Source of the DNA: Thermoactinomyces intermedius | GTDB taxonomy: Bacteria > Bacillota > Bacilli > Thermoactinomycetales > Thermoactinomycetaceae | Length of the DNA stretch: 64,000 bases | Reading direction: 5' to 3' (one strand) | Assembly (NCBI RefSeq): GCF_016055025.1 | Contig: NZ_JAECVW010000001.1 | In this document: one piece after another, positions 34,097 to 42,859 of the stretch | How the letters are laid out: each line of letters starts with the position of its first letter | Numbering within the stretch: position 1 is the stretch's first letter | Made by a program: the position numbers and the translations under genes | The notes under the pieces: model-generated | Seen by the model: the letters and a program-made list of their open reading frames with translations, nothing else | What the model was told of the DNA's origin: nothing | Databases searched by the model: none

Positions 34097-35479
34097 GTGA
34101 CGGATCCTCATCACTTTTATTTGCAGGCGGTCTTGTCGACGGAAGATGATGCGATTACGATTGTGGATCAAAAGATGAATGTGATTTTTTGGAATGAGGC
34201 GGCGGAAGAGACTTACAACATTCAAAAAGAGGAGATTCTGGGCAAAAAAATCACGGATTTTTTCCTTCATGACGATTTAATGGTTTTGAAGGTGCTGAAA
34301 ACAAAGAAAAAAGTGAAAAATAAATATCATCGCCCGCGCCATGACAAACATGTTGTCATCAATACCAGCCCCATTTTTGACGGGAACGGGGAATTGATCG
34401 GAGCGGTGTCGGTCGAACGGGACATCACCCAGTTGGTGAAATTGAATGAAAACCTGATCATGACATCCCGGGAGCTGCAGGAACTGAAGCAACGCGTCCA
34501 CACGGATCAGGAGATCCTTCCCTTTTCCAAATTGATCGGAAAAAGCAAAGCCCTCCGCAAAACGATTGCCATTGCCAATAAAAGCGCCAAAACGGACGCA
34601 ACCACATTGATTCTGGGGGAAAGCGGAACCGGAAAAGAAATTTGCGCCAGGGCCATCCACGAAGCCAGCGCGCGGAGAAAGGGGCCGTTTATCCCCGTGA
34701 ATTGCGGGGCGATTCCACACGCTTTGTTTGAAAGTGAATTGTTCGGGTATGAAGGCGGTTCCTTCACCGGGGCACAGAAAGAAGGAAAACCCGGAAAAAT
34801 CGAAATGGCGCACGGCGGCACCCTGTTTTTGGATGAAGTGGGAGAGCTTCCGCCGGAGATGCAGGTGAAGCTGCTCAGGGTGTTGCAAGAACAAGTCCTT
34901 TACCGCATCGGGGATTCCAAAGGGAGAAAAGTGGATGTCCGGTTTATCGCCGCGACCAATCAGGATCTCATCAAATTGATGGAAGAAAAAAAGTTCCGTT
35001 CCGATTTGTATTACCGGTTAAACGTCATTCAGCTGACCATGCCTCCCTTGAGAGAGCGGGTGGAGGACATTCCCTTGTTGGCGCAATATTTTTTGGAGCA
35101 ATTTGCCAGCCGGTATCAAGTGCCGGTTCCCGAAATCCAGCCGGATGCCATGCCGGTTTTGCTTCAGCATCCATGGCCGGGAAATGTGCGGGAACTGCGC
35201 AACCTGATGGAACGGGTCGTGATCCTGTCCGAAAAACCGGTGATCCAAAAAGAAGATTTGGTCAGCTTTTTCCAACACCCGGCTGCTGCATCGTCTTTTT
35301 CAGAGCCCGGTGCGGAAAATCGCCGCAGCTTGTCCGGTGAAAAAGATCACATGGAGAAACAGTTGATTGAACAGGCATTAAAAGAGACGGCCGGCAACAA
35401 ATCCCAAGCTGCCAGAAAATTAAGGATATCCCGGGTGACCCTCTACAAAAAGCTGAAAAAATACCAGATCCGTCTGTAG
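34097..35479 (+). CDS. Sigma-54-dependent transcriptional activator, RocR-like
   Basis: This 460-residue enhancer-binding protein has a PAS sensor domain (about residues 8-115), an AAA+ domain (about 144-375) and a Fis-type HTH at the C-terminus. Walker A is GESGTGKE (174-181) and Walker B is GTLFLDEVGE (241-250). The sigma-54 contact loop is GSFTGA (221-226), the Ser variant of GAFTGA. It is divergent from pruA-putB, whose sigma-54 promoter and a dyad lie between them, so it most likely activates proline catabolism. The ligand sensed by the PAS domain is unknown. GTG start with a GGGGCGGGGAAA ribosome site. Confidence 0.92.
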   Translation: MTDPHHFYLQAVLSTEDDAITIVDQKMNVIFWNEAAEETYNIQKEEILGKKITDFFLHDDLMVLKVLKTKKKVKNKYHRPRHDKHVVINTSPIFDGNGELIGAVSVERDITQLVKLNENLIMTSRELQELKQRVHTDQEILPFSKLIGKSKALRKTIAIANKSAKTDATTLILGESGTGKEICARAIHEASARRKGPFIPVNCGAIPHALFESELFGYEGGSFTGAQKEGKPGKIEMAHGGTLFLDEVGELPPEMQVKLLRVLQEQVLYRIGDSKGRKVDVRFIAATNQDLIKLMEEKKFRSDLYYRLNVIQLTMPPLRERVEDIPLLAQYFLEQFASRYQVPVPEIQPDAMPVLLQHPWPGNVRELRNLMERVVILSEKPVIQKEDLVSFFQHPAAASSFSEPGAENRRSLSGEKDHMEKQLIEQALKETAGNKSQAARKLRISRVTLYKKLKKYQIRL

Positions 35480-35503
35480 AGGCCGGCCGTCCCGGTCCCC
35501 GGC

Positions 35504-36802
35504 TCAAAAGATGACTTTGGTGGCCAGAGCCGTGATGATCACAGCCATTGCGGTGCCGGTGGCCCAAAGGATTGTAAAGCGCTGGAATTCCCCGAAGTCG
35601 ACTTTCGACATTCCCACCAGCAGGTAAGTGGCAGGCACGAGCGGGCTTAACAAATGGACCGGCTGTCCCAGCAACGATGCCCGGGCGATCTCGACGGCAG
35701 TATAACCGTAGGAAGCGGCAGCTTCAGCCAAAATGGGAACCACGCCGAAATAGTAAGCATCATTGGACATGAAAAAGGTGAATGGGATGCTGGTTACCGC
35801 GATGATGAGATGAAAGGCCGGTCCCCAGGAGTCCGGAATGATGGAGATCAGGCTGGAAGCCATGGCGTCCACCATTTTGGTGCCTGAGAGGATCCCGGTG
35901 AAAATGCCGGCGGCAAAAACCAGGGAGACGACGGCAAGGGCGTTTCCGGCATGGGATGCGATCCGCTTTTTTTGTTGTTCGGGATTGGGATAGTTGATCA
36001 TGACGGCAAGGGAAAAAGCGAGCATAAACAACACCGGCAGCGGCATGATGCCTTTGATCAGGCCGATGAGCAAAAGAGCGGTCAAGATGGTGTTGGCCCA
36101 AAGCAGTTTCGGGCGTTTCAAGGAAGCGTCCCCTTCAGGGGAGGCTTCTTTTTGCAGGTTTTGGATGCTCTGTTCATCCAGGGGAATCACTCCCAGCCGT
36201 TTTCTTTCCCGCCGTCCCAACCAAAATGCGGTGAAGAGGATCCAAACGGCCCCACCGATCATGGAAGGAATCAAAGGGACGAACACATCGCCGGCGTCCA
36301 CGCCCAATGCGGCGGCTGCACGGGCAGTCGGTCCGCCCCATGGCACCATATTGGTCAAACTGACCGACATCACAGTGATCCCCGGCAGAATCAGCGGATT
36401 CATGTTCAAACGCCGGTACAGCGGAAGAAAGGCGGAAACGGTGATCATGTAACTGGTGGTGCCGTCCCCGTCCAGGGAAACGACCAGTGCAAGGACGGCC
36501 GTTCCCATGACGATCTTTGCCGGATCTCCTTTCACCGCCTTTAAGATTCTGGTTACGATGGGGTCAAACAAGCCGGCATCAATCATGATGCCAAAATAAA
36601 GAATCGCAAACAAAAGCATGATCCCGGTCGGGGCCAAATCTTTGATTCCCTCCAATGCCATCTGTCCCATTTCGGAAGCATGTCCGGTGAATACGGCAAA
36701 AAGGACCGGGATGATCATCAGGGCAATCAGTGTGGGCATCTTTTTCGACATAATCAGGTACATAAACAAAAAGACCATCAGGTAACCCGTGAGTGCAAGC
36801 AT
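35504..36802 (-). CDS. CitMHS family citrate/metal-citrate transporter
   Basis: This 432-residue polytopic membrane protein (about 12 spans) resembles the CitMHS family, which imports citrate as a complex with divalent metal using the proton gradient. Characteristic segments are LDGDGTTSYMI, NMVPWGGPTARAA and MSNDAYYFG. It is preceded by an AEC transporter gene with a 15-base gap, so both form one operon. The AGGAGGG site fits the ATG. The exact substrate is inferred from the family. No citrate two-component regulator (CitST) is adjacent. Confidence 0.88.
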   Translation of the reverse strand: MLALTGYLMVFLFMYLIMSKKMPTLIALMIIPVLFAVFTGHASEMGQMALEGIKDLAPTGIMLLFAILYFGIMIDAGLFDPIVTRILKAVKGDPAKIVMGTAVLALVVSLDGDGTTSYMITVSAFLPLYRRLNMNPLILPGITVMSVSLTNMVPWGGPTARAAAALGVDAGDVFVPLIPSMIGGAVWILFTAFWLGRRERKRLGVIPLDEQSIQNLQKEASPEGDASLKRPKLLWANTILTALLLIGLIKGIMPLPVLFMLAFSLAVMINYPNPEQQKKRIASHAGNALAVVSLVFAAGIFTGILSGTKMVDAMASSLISIIPDSWGPAFHLIIAVTSIPFTFFMSNDAYYFGVVPILAEAAASYGYTAVEIARASLLGQPVHLLSPLVPATYLLVGMSKVDFGEFQRFTILWATGTAMAVIITALATKVIF

Positions 36803-36817
36803 CTGTTGACCCTCCTG

Positions 36818-37753
36818 TCAAGTGGTGACCGGAAAAAGGATTCCGGCAAGCCAAACCACCAGCGTGACCGTCACCGTGCTGAACAGGGTGCTGATCAAGA
36901 CGGCCTGTGCAGCCAGATCGGGATGGTTGTTGTATTCCAAAGCCAAAATAGAGCTGTTTCGTGAAGTGGGGAAGGAACTGGCGATAAACAAGGATTGTGC
37001 GACCGTGCCGTCCAACCCCAGCAGGAAGATGATGCCGAGTGCGGCACCGGGCCCGATCACCAACCGGGAGAACGTGCTCAGGTACAAGACCGGATGGGGT
37101 TTACCGGGCCGGATGGTGGCGATTTGCGCACCGAGCGTGATCAAAGCGACCGCCAGAAACGCGTCGGCCATGTTCTCGACCGGCTTCCACAGGATGGGGG
37201 GAATTTCGATCCGAAAACCGGCACAGATGAGGCCGAGCAGGAGCGCATACAACATGGGAAGTTTGAACAGCTCTTTGATTACGGAACGCCCTCCGCTTTT
37301 GGCACTCACCAAGTTAAAAATCCCGTAAGTGAAGGTGAGCAGGTTTTGAAAAATCATCACAAACAATTGAATGGAAACCCCCAGCGGATTGGCATGGAAA
37401 ACCATCTGGCTGACCGGAATCCCATAGTTGGCCGAATTCATCAAAACCACACTGTTCTTGTAGGTGGCCGCCGTTTTCCGGTCCATCTTCGTGACCCGGC
37501 TGATGATTTCGGTAAAGGAGATGGAAAAGGTGGAAAACAACAGCAAAAACAAGATAATTTGCCCGAAAATCGCCAGCGGCATGCGGCTTTGATAAATATT
37601 GACGAAGGTGTTGGCCGGCAAGAGGCAATACGTTAACAGTTTGGAAAAGGATTTTAAATGCAAAGCAAAGACTTTATGCAAAATCGCACCAACGGCCAGC
37701 AGAATCAACAGTGGCAGAATGATTTGCAAAAATATCAAGGACAAAACGGCCAT
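36818..37753 (-). CDS. AEC family transporter (auxin efflux carrier type)
   Basis: This 311-residue membrane protein (about ten spans) is of the AEC family, related to bacterial malate permeases and plant PIN-like carriers. Visible features are the N-terminal LLAVGAILHKV and LLTYCLLPA segments, NSANYGIPV in the middle and SSFPTSRNSSILALEY near the C-terminus. It probably moves an organic acid. Coupling with a citrate-type transporter suggests organic-acid exchange, which is inference. GGAGGAG precedes the ATG. Confidence 0.83.
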   Translation of the reverse strand: MAVLSLIFLQIILPLLILLAVGAILHKVFALHLKSFSKLLTYCLLPANTFVNIYQSRMPLAIFGQIILFLLLFSTFSISFTEIISRVTKMDRKTAATYKNSVVLMNSANYGIPVSQMVFHANPLGVSIQLFVMIFQNLLTFTYGIFNLVSAKSGGRSVIKELFKLPMLYALLLGLICAGFRIEIPPILWKPVENMADAFLAVALITLGAQIATIRPGKPHPVLYLSTFSRLVIGPGAALGIIFLLGLDGTVAQSLFIASSFPTSRNSSILALEYNNHPDLAAQAVLISTLFSTVTVTLVVWLAGILFPVTT

Positions 37754-38045
37754 CTGTTCTCCTCCTGTTCCTTCCGTTTGAGACTCCGATCATTGCATCC
37801 GGTGAACCCTCCGGGCAGCATTGGGAATGAGCAGAACCCTGTCCGGATCTGTGGAAGACACAGAAGGCGGGCTGGATGTTTTCCGGTTTCTTTTCACACG
37901 GCGAAAAATAAAAAAACAACAATTTAGTTAATTATAACAATAAAAAATGGAATGAAAAATATATAAAATCGATAAAAAATCCATACAATACACAGGATCA
38001 ATGCAGAATACACAAGAAAAAATGTGGTATTTTTGAAATTTTGTA
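37754..38045 (-). other. Intergenic region upstream of the AEC-CitMHS operon
   Basis: About 290 bases, becoming very AT-rich from 37905. On the minus strand a TATAAT (37931-37936) lies 17 bases from TTTTTC (37954-37959), a weak promoter candidate for the transporter operon. No sigma-54 promoter, riboswitch or small gene was found. Confidence 0.35.
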
Positions 38046-38074
38046 TTGATCTCTTTGGGGATGGGTTTTATACT
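38046..38074 (+). promoter_or_regulatory. Promoter of the KDG/HUMPS operon
   Basis: TTGATC (38046-38051), 17 bases, TATACT (38069-38074). It is followed at once by a LacI-type operator, so repressor binding would block clearance. Confidence 0.8.
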
Positions 38075-38076
38075 GA

Positions 38077-38105
38077 GATAAACCGTTTTACTAAATCGGT
38101 TTATC
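38077..38105 (+). promoter_or_regulatory. Double LacI-family operator
   Basis: GATAAACCG and CGGTTTATC form a perfect 9-base inverted repeat. Inside are two LacI-like near-palindromes with central CG, TAAACCGTTTTA (38079-38090) and TAAATCGGTTTA (38092-38103), 13 bases apart. The LacI regulator encoded in this operon is the obvious binder. Confidence 0.75.
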
Positions 38106-38112
38106 TATGATT

Positions 38113-38127
38113 TTGAAAGCGTTGTCT
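38113..38127 (+). promoter_or_regulatory. cre-like site (CcpA catabolite control)
   Basis: TTGAAAGCGTTGTCT fits the relaxed cre consensus WTGNAANCGNWNNCW at every position. It lies about 30-45 bases downstream of the expected transcription start, where bound CcpA would act as a roadblock. Confidence 0.55.
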
Positions 38128-38178
38128 TTGGCTTCTGTTGAAAAAGGCGGGTAACAACCGAACAGGCGGGGTGGTGAC

Positions 38179-39141
38179 ATGCAGAAGTTGGATGTTGTGA
38201 CATTTGGGGAAGCCATGGCCATGTTTATGGCGGATCGTCCGGGGCCATTGCATGAAGCCGGCCGGTTCACGCTTGGGCTTGCCGGTGCCGAAGCCAATGT
38301 GGCCATCGGCCTGGCCCGGCTGAATGTCCGGACCGGTTGGGTGAGTAAAGTGGGGAAGGATGCGTTTGGCAAGTTTATCATGAAGCGGCTCAAAAATGAA
38401 AGCGTTGACATCAGCAGAGTCCGGATGGATGACAAGCATCCGACCGGTTTCCAGTTGAAGTCGAAAGTGAAAGAAGGGGATCCGGAAGTTCAATATTTCC
38501 GAAAGGGATCGGCGGCAAGCCGTTGGGTGCCCGGCGACTTTGACAAAGCGTATTTTCTCAAAGCGCGCCACCTGCACATGACGGGGATCCCCCTGGCGGT
38601 GTCCGGGTCATTCCGGTCTTTTGCCCGTCAGGCTTTGGCGTTTATGAAGGAAAACGGAAAAACGGTTTCTTTTGACCCAAATTTGCGACCTTCCCTTTGG
38701 CCGTCCGTTCATGAGATGATCCGGCAAGTCAATCAATCCGCTTTTCAATGCGACTGGGTGCTGCCCGGCATCCGGGAGGGAGCGGTTCTGACCGGTTCGG
38801 ACAAACCGGGGGAGATTGCCGATTTTTACTTGGAAAAAGGAGTAAAGCTTGTTGTCGTCAAGCTGGGGGAAGAGGGAGCCTATTACAAAACGGCATCGGA
38901 AGAAGGGACGGTTTCCGGCTTTAAGGTCCGTAAAGTGGTGGATACCGTTGGGGCCGGCGACGGGTTTGCCGCCGGATTGATCAGCGGACTCCTGGAAGGA
39001 CTCGCGATCCGGGAGGCCGTGATCCGGGCCAATGCGATGGGGGCTCTGGCGGTGCAATCTCCCGGAGACCATGACGGTTATCCAACCAAGACGGAGCTGG
39101 ATGATTATCTTGAAAAAAATGGGGAGCCCCGCAAGGAGTGA
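38179..39141 (+). CDS. kdgK: 2-keto-3-deoxygluconate kinase (PfkB family)
   Basis: This 320-residue PfkB/ribokinase-family kinase is expected to phosphorylate 2-keto-3-deoxygluconate to KDPG. The N-terminal FGEAMAMFMAD and GGAEANVA-like (LAGAEANVAIGLARL) segments and the catalytic DTVGAGDGFAAGL motif (Asp base) near residue 255 are visible. Assignment to KDG rests on the downstream KDPG aldolase and hexuronate-type MFS transporter. The ATG follows GGGGTGG. It is the first gene of the operon. Confidence 0.92.
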   Translation: MQKLDVVTFGEAMAMFMADRPGPLHEAGRFTLGLAGAEANVAIGLARLNVRTGWVSKVGKDAFGKFIMKRLKNESVDISRVRMDDKHPTGFQLKSKVKEGDPEVQYFRKGSAASRWVPGDFDKAYFLKARHLHMTGIPLAVSGSFRSFARQALAFMKENGKTVSFDPNLRPSLWPSVHEMIRQVNQSAFQCDWVLPGIREGAVLTGSDKPGEIADFYLEKGVKLVVVKLGEEGAYYKTASEEGTVSGFKVRKVVDTVGAGDGFAAGLISGLLEGLAIREAVIRANAMGALAVQSPGDHDGYPTKTELDDYLEKNGEPRKE

Positions 39142-39145
39142 TCAC

Positions 39146-40441
39146 ATGAAAACTTGGGCCGATCAAAGATGGATGCGTTTGATTCCCGTTGTTTTTATCA
39201 CTTACAGTCTTGCTTATCTGGACCGTGCCAATTATGGATTTGGGGCCGCCGGCGGTTTGGCGGAAGATCTGAACATTACGGAAGGCACTTCCTCCTTGCT
39301 CGGTGCCCTGTTCTTTCTGGGGTATTTCTTTTTCCAAATTCCCGGCGCGCATTATGCGGAAAAGAAAAGTGCCAAAAGGTTGATTTTCTGGTCGTTGATT
39401 TTATGGGGCTTGTTGGCTTCCTTGACCGGACTGGTCAGCAATCTTTCTTTATTATTTGTCATCCGGTTTGCTTTGGGAGTGGTTGAAAGCGCTGTAATGC
39501 CGGCGATGCTTGTCTTCTTGAGCCACTGGTTCACCAAAGAAGAGCGTTCCCGCGCCAATACATTTTTGATCTTGGGAAATCCGGTCACGGTGCTGTGGAT
39601 GTCCATTGTTTCCGGCTATCTGTTGGAAGCGTTCGGCTGGCGTTGGATGTTTGTTTTGGAAGGGATTCCCGCCGTTTTATGGGCCTTTGTGTGGTGGTGC
39701 GTTGTGGAAGATAAACCCGGGGAGGCCCGTTGGCTGACCGGACAACAAAAAGGGGAATTGAATCAACGGTTACAAAAGGAACAGGAGGATTTAAAACCGG
39801 TTAAAAATTACCGGGAGGCGTTTCGATCCAAGCCGGTGATTTTGCTCAGCATCCAATATGCTTTGTGGAGTATCGGCGTGTATGGATTTGTAATGTGGCT
39901 GCCGTCAATCATCAAAGCCGCGCCGGACATGGGGCTGGTGGAGACCGGTTGGTTGTCGTCTGTCCCTTACATCCTGGCCACGGCCATGATGCTTCTGGCT
40001 TCATACTTCTCTGACAAAATGTTAAATCGCAGTGCGTTTGTGTGGCCGTTTTTACTGGTTGGCGCCGTCGCTTTTTACCTTTCATATGCCTTGGGAACCG
40101 ACCACTTCTTGCTTTCTTTCATCCTGCTGGTGATTGCCGGCGGCGCGATGTATGCCCCGTACGGACCGTTCTTTGCAATTATTCCGGAAATTCTCCCCAG
40201 AAATGTGGCGGGGGGAGCGATGGCACTGATCAACAGCATGGGAGCCTTGGGGTCGTTTGTCGGCGCTTATGTGGTCGGGTATTTAAACGGTGTGACGGGA
40301 GGATTTGGTGCTTCCTATATCTTCATGGCGGGATCTTTGCTTTTGGCCGCGGCCCTCACACTTTGGGCGGTCCGTGCAGCCCGAAAGGACAAGCTTTCCG
40401 GCCGCCGCCCGGATGTTGTTTATGCGTCGGAAGAAGGATAA
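39146..40441 (+). CDS. MFS transporter, anion:cation symporter type (hexuronate/sugar acid)
   Basis: This 431-residue transporter has 12 predicted spans and belongs to the ACS family, which includes ExuT and GudP. The signature YLDRANYGFGA lies in helix 1 (about residues 24-34), and RFALGVVESAVMPAM, GWRWMFVLEGIPA and PYGPFFAIIPEILP segments follow. It starts 4 bases after kdgK, with AAGGAG inside the kdgK end. The context suggests import of KDG or a hexuronate. The exact substrate cannot be read from sequence. Confidence 0.88.
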   Translation: MKTWADQRWMRLIPVVFITYSLAYLDRANYGFGAAGGLAEDLNITEGTSSLLGALFFLGYFFFQIPGAHYAEKKSAKRLIFWSLILWGLLASLTGLVSNLSLLFVIRFALGVVESAVMPAMLVFLSHWFTKEERSRANTFLILGNPVTVLWMSIVSGYLLEAFGWRWMFVLEGIPAVLWAFVWWCVVEDKPGEARWLTGQQKGELNQRLQKEQEDLKPVKNYREAFRSKPVILLSIQYALWSIGVYGFVMWLPSIIKAAPDMGLVETGWLSSVPYILATAMMLLASYFSDKMLNRSAFVWPFLLVGAVAFYLSYALGTDHFLLSFILLVIAGGAMYAPYGPFFAIIPEILPRNVAGGAMALINSMGALGSFVGAYVVGYLNGVTGGFGASYIFMAGSLLLAAALTLWAVRAARKDKLSGRRPDVVYASEEG

Positions 40442-40454
40442 AGGGGGAGTTGTC

Positions 40455-41123
40455 ATGGGAGCGGAAGAAATCAAAAAAAGATCGGTGGTTGCCGTTGTCC
40501 GCGGGGCTTCTGTGGAATCGGCGGTAAAAATCGGCCAAGCGTTGCTGGACGGAGGCGTGACCGCGCTTGAAATCACGATGGAAACCCCGCAAGCGCTGTC
40601 CGTGCTTGAAAAAGCATGCGAGGTGTTTGGCGATGCAATGCTGGTCGGGGCCGGAACCGTTCTCGATGCCGAAACCGCACGTCTGGCCATCTTGGCGGGA
40701 GCCCGATTCATTGTTTCGCCGACGGTGAATGAAAAGATCATTCAAATGGCGAAACGGTACGGGGTGATCAGTGTGCCGGGAGCATTCACCCCAACGGAAA
40801 TTTTACATGCGTTTGAACAGGGGGCGGATGTGGTGAAAGTGTTTCCGGCAGGGATTGCCGGACCGGGCTATTTAAAAAGCATTTCGGCTCCTTTGCCCCA
40901 CATTCCGCTCATGCCGACCGGCGGCATTGACCAAACGAACGCCAAAGATTACATCCGGGCCGGTGCGGTGGCCGTCGGGGTGGGATCGTCCCTCGTCGAT
41001 CCGTCACGGGCATTGACGGACGAATATTTGCGGGAAGTGACAAAACAGGCCGAAAAGCTGATGGCCGCGGTGCAGTCGGAACGGATTGAAGCTGGGAAAA
41101 AGGAAAAGGAGTCGCTACAATAA
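40455..41123 (+). CDS. kdgA: KDPG aldolase (2-keto-3-deoxy-6-phosphogluconate aldolase)
   Basis: This 222-residue class I aldolase cleaves KDPG to pyruvate and glyceraldehyde 3-phosphate. It shows the general-base Glu in ALEITMETP, the GAGTVLDAE segment, and the Schiff-base lysine in DVVKVFPAG. GGIDQTNAKDYI and GVGSSL bind phosphate. The gene follows the transporter by 13 bases with an AAGGGGGAG site. Together with KdgK it forms the lower KDG pathway. Confidence 0.95.
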   Translation: MGAEEIKKRSVVAVVRGASVESAVKIGQALLDGGVTALEITMETPQALSVLEKACEVFGDAMLVGAGTVLDAETARLAILAGARFIVSPTVNEKIIQMAKRYGVISVPGAFTPTEILHAFEQGADVVKVFPAGIAGPGYLKSISAPLPHIPLMPTGGIDQTNAKDYIRAGAVAVGVGSSLVDPSRALTDEYLREVTKQAEKLMAAVQSERIEAGKKEKESLQ

Positions 41124-41154
41124 AGTCATCGAACGATTGAAAGAGGGAACAGCA

Positions 41155-42192
41155 ATGAAGAAAGTGACCATGGCGGATGTCGCCAAAGAAGCGGGTGTTT
41201 CCAAGAGCACCGTTTCGCAATTTTTAAACAAGCGCTTTGAATACATGGGGGAAAACACAAAAAAAAGAATCGAAGAAGCCATTGAAAAACTGGGTTATCA
41301 ACCCAATTTCATTGCCAGGAGTCTAAAACAAAAGCGCACTTCAATGATTGCGATTATTGTAGCGAATATCCTTCATTATTTTTCCACCGGAATCATTCGT
41401 GCAATTGAAGATTTTTGCCGGGATCATGATTTGCACGCGATTGTTTGCAATGCGGATGACCAGCCGGATCAGGAACGACGGTATATTGAAATGCTGAGGG
41501 CAAAGCAAGTGGATGGCATGATTATCTTTCCGACCGGAAAGAATCGGGATTTGTATGAACAGATGGTCCGGGAAGGCTATCCGGTGGTTTTCGTGGATCG
41601 CCAGACCGGGTTGGATCATGCTTATTCGGTGGTGACCGATAATGCCGCGGCCACTTGCCAAGCGATCAAACAGTTGATCGGACAAGGGCACCAACGAATT
41701 GCTTTTGTCGTGCAGCCACTGATGGTAAGCACCAGAAAAGGCAGATTGGAAGGTTACCGAAAAGCCATGGAGGATGCCGGTTTGCCCGTGGATCCCGACT
41801 ATATCGTCGAATCCCCGGTGGATGAGGTGAAAAGCCGGCTGGAAAGCCTTTTTGCTTCCAAAGAGCGGCCGACTGCTTTGTTTGCCGGGAATGACCGGAT
41901 GTTTCTGGCCGTCATGGAATTTATAAAAGAAAAAGGGCTCGTGCTCGGGGAAGAGGTGGATCTGGTCGTTTTTGACAATATTCCGTTTGCCCGGTTGATG
42001 GACCACCCCATCACGTTTATCGAGCAACCGGCAGCTGAGATGGGAAGAAAGGCTGCGGAATTGTTGTTTGAACAAATAAATGGCGGGAAGCCGGAGCCGG
42101 AGGAATATGTTTTTCCGAGCCGGATGGTTCAGGCAAATCCGCCTGCCGGCCCGGCACTTCCCGGCAATCGTGTTGATCCGGAGAGGAAATGA
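41155..42192 (+). CDS. kdgR: LacI-family transcriptional regulator (KdgR-like)
   Basis: This 345-residue repressor has an N-terminal LacI HTH (VTMADVAKEAGVSKSTVSQFLN) with hinge helix and a periplasmic-binding-protein-like effector domain from about residue 60 (IAIIVANILHYFSTGIIRAIED). ATG 41155 with GAGGGAAC upstream gives the canonical N-terminus. It is encoded inside the KDG operon, whose promoter carries two LacI-type operators. KDG is the likely inducer, by analogy with Bacillus KdgR. Confidence 0.9.
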   Translation: MKKVTMADVAKEAGVSKSTVSQFLNKRFEYMGENTKKRIEEAIEKLGYQPNFIARSLKQKRTSMIAIIVANILHYFSTGIIRAIEDFCRDHDLHAIVCNADDQPDQERRYIEMLRAKQVDGMIIFPTGKNRDLYEQMVREGYPVVFVDRQTGLDHAYSVVTDNAAATCQAIKQLIGQGHQRIAFVVQPLMVSTRKGRLEGYRKAMEDAGLPVDPDYIVESPVDEVKSRLESLFASKERPTALFAGNDRMFLAVMEFIKEKGLVLGEEVDLVVFDNIPFARLMDHPITFIEQPAAEMGRKAAELLFEQINGGKPEPEEYVFPSRMVQANPPAGPALPGNRVDPERK

Positions 42193-42223
42193 ATGTTCAT
42201 GCAGAGGGAAAGGAGACCGGAGG

Positions 42224-42856
42224 ATGATACTGCAACTTGCGTTGGATCGGATGAGTATCCCCGAAGCAGTCCGGTTGGCCGGGGAAACGGAAGAATTCAC
42301 CGATTGGATTGAAGTGGGGACTTCCATTATCAAGGAATTTGGAATGGCGGGAGTCCGGGAATTGAAGCGGACTTTTCCCGACAAGCCGGTGGTGGCGGAC
42401 ACCAAAACGATGGACAATGCCCGTTATGAATTTGAAAAGGCATTTGAAGCCGGGGCCGATGCGGCCACTGTCATGGGGGTGGCGCCGCCGGTTACCATCG
42501 AGACCTGCATGGACGTGGCACGCCGCCATGGCAAAACGGTGATGATTGATTTGTTGAACGTATCAGAAGATCAAGTGAGAGAGTTATTAAAATATGACGA
42601 GGCCGTTTTTTGCGTGCATGTGAGCAAGGATGAGCAAGAAGAAGGGGTGCGGCCTGTATGGAAAAAGTGTGCGGCGGTTTCGTCGGAGAAGCCGGTGAAA
42701 TGGGCGGCAGCAGGCGGAATTACGCTAAGTTCCTTGGAGAAGGTGAGAAAGTCTTTCCATCCTTCGGTGGTGATTGTCGGTACCGCCATCACCAAAGCGG
42801 AGAATCCAAAAGAGGCGGCCAGACAGTTGAAACAAGCCATTGAAAAGGGGGAATAA
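42224..42856 (+). CDS. hxlA: HUMPS-family aldolase, 3-hexulose-6-phosphate synthase-like
   Basis: This 210-residue TIM-barrel protein is of the orotidine-phosphate-decarboxylase/HUMPS suprafamily. In 3-hexulose-6-phosphate synthase it condenses formaldehyde with ribulose 5-phosphate. The N-terminal LQLALD strand is present, and the metal/catalytic D-x-K-x-x-D motif is conserved as VADTKTMD (usual form ADLKIMD), with the C-terminal phosphate site AAGGI and IVGTAIT. A related alternative is a keto-gulonate-phosphate decarboxylase. The adjacent isomerase gene (3 bases later) supports the RuMP pair. Confidence 0.8.
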   Translation: MILQLALDRMSIPEAVRLAGETEEFTDWIEVGTSIIKEFGMAGVRELKRTFPDKPVVADTKTMDNARYEFEKAFEAGADAATVMGVAPPVTIETCMDVARRHGKTVMIDLLNVSEDQVRELLKYDEAVFCVHVSKDEQEEGVRPVWKKCAAVSSEKPVKWAAAGGITLSSLEKVRKSFHPSVVIVGTAITKAENPKEAARQLKQAIEKGE

Positions 42857-42859
42857 GCC

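Noticed and set aside
35480..35503. Intrinsic terminator between the sigma-54 activator and CitMHS genes
   Set aside because: GC-rich inverted repeats are present but no T tract follows on either strand.
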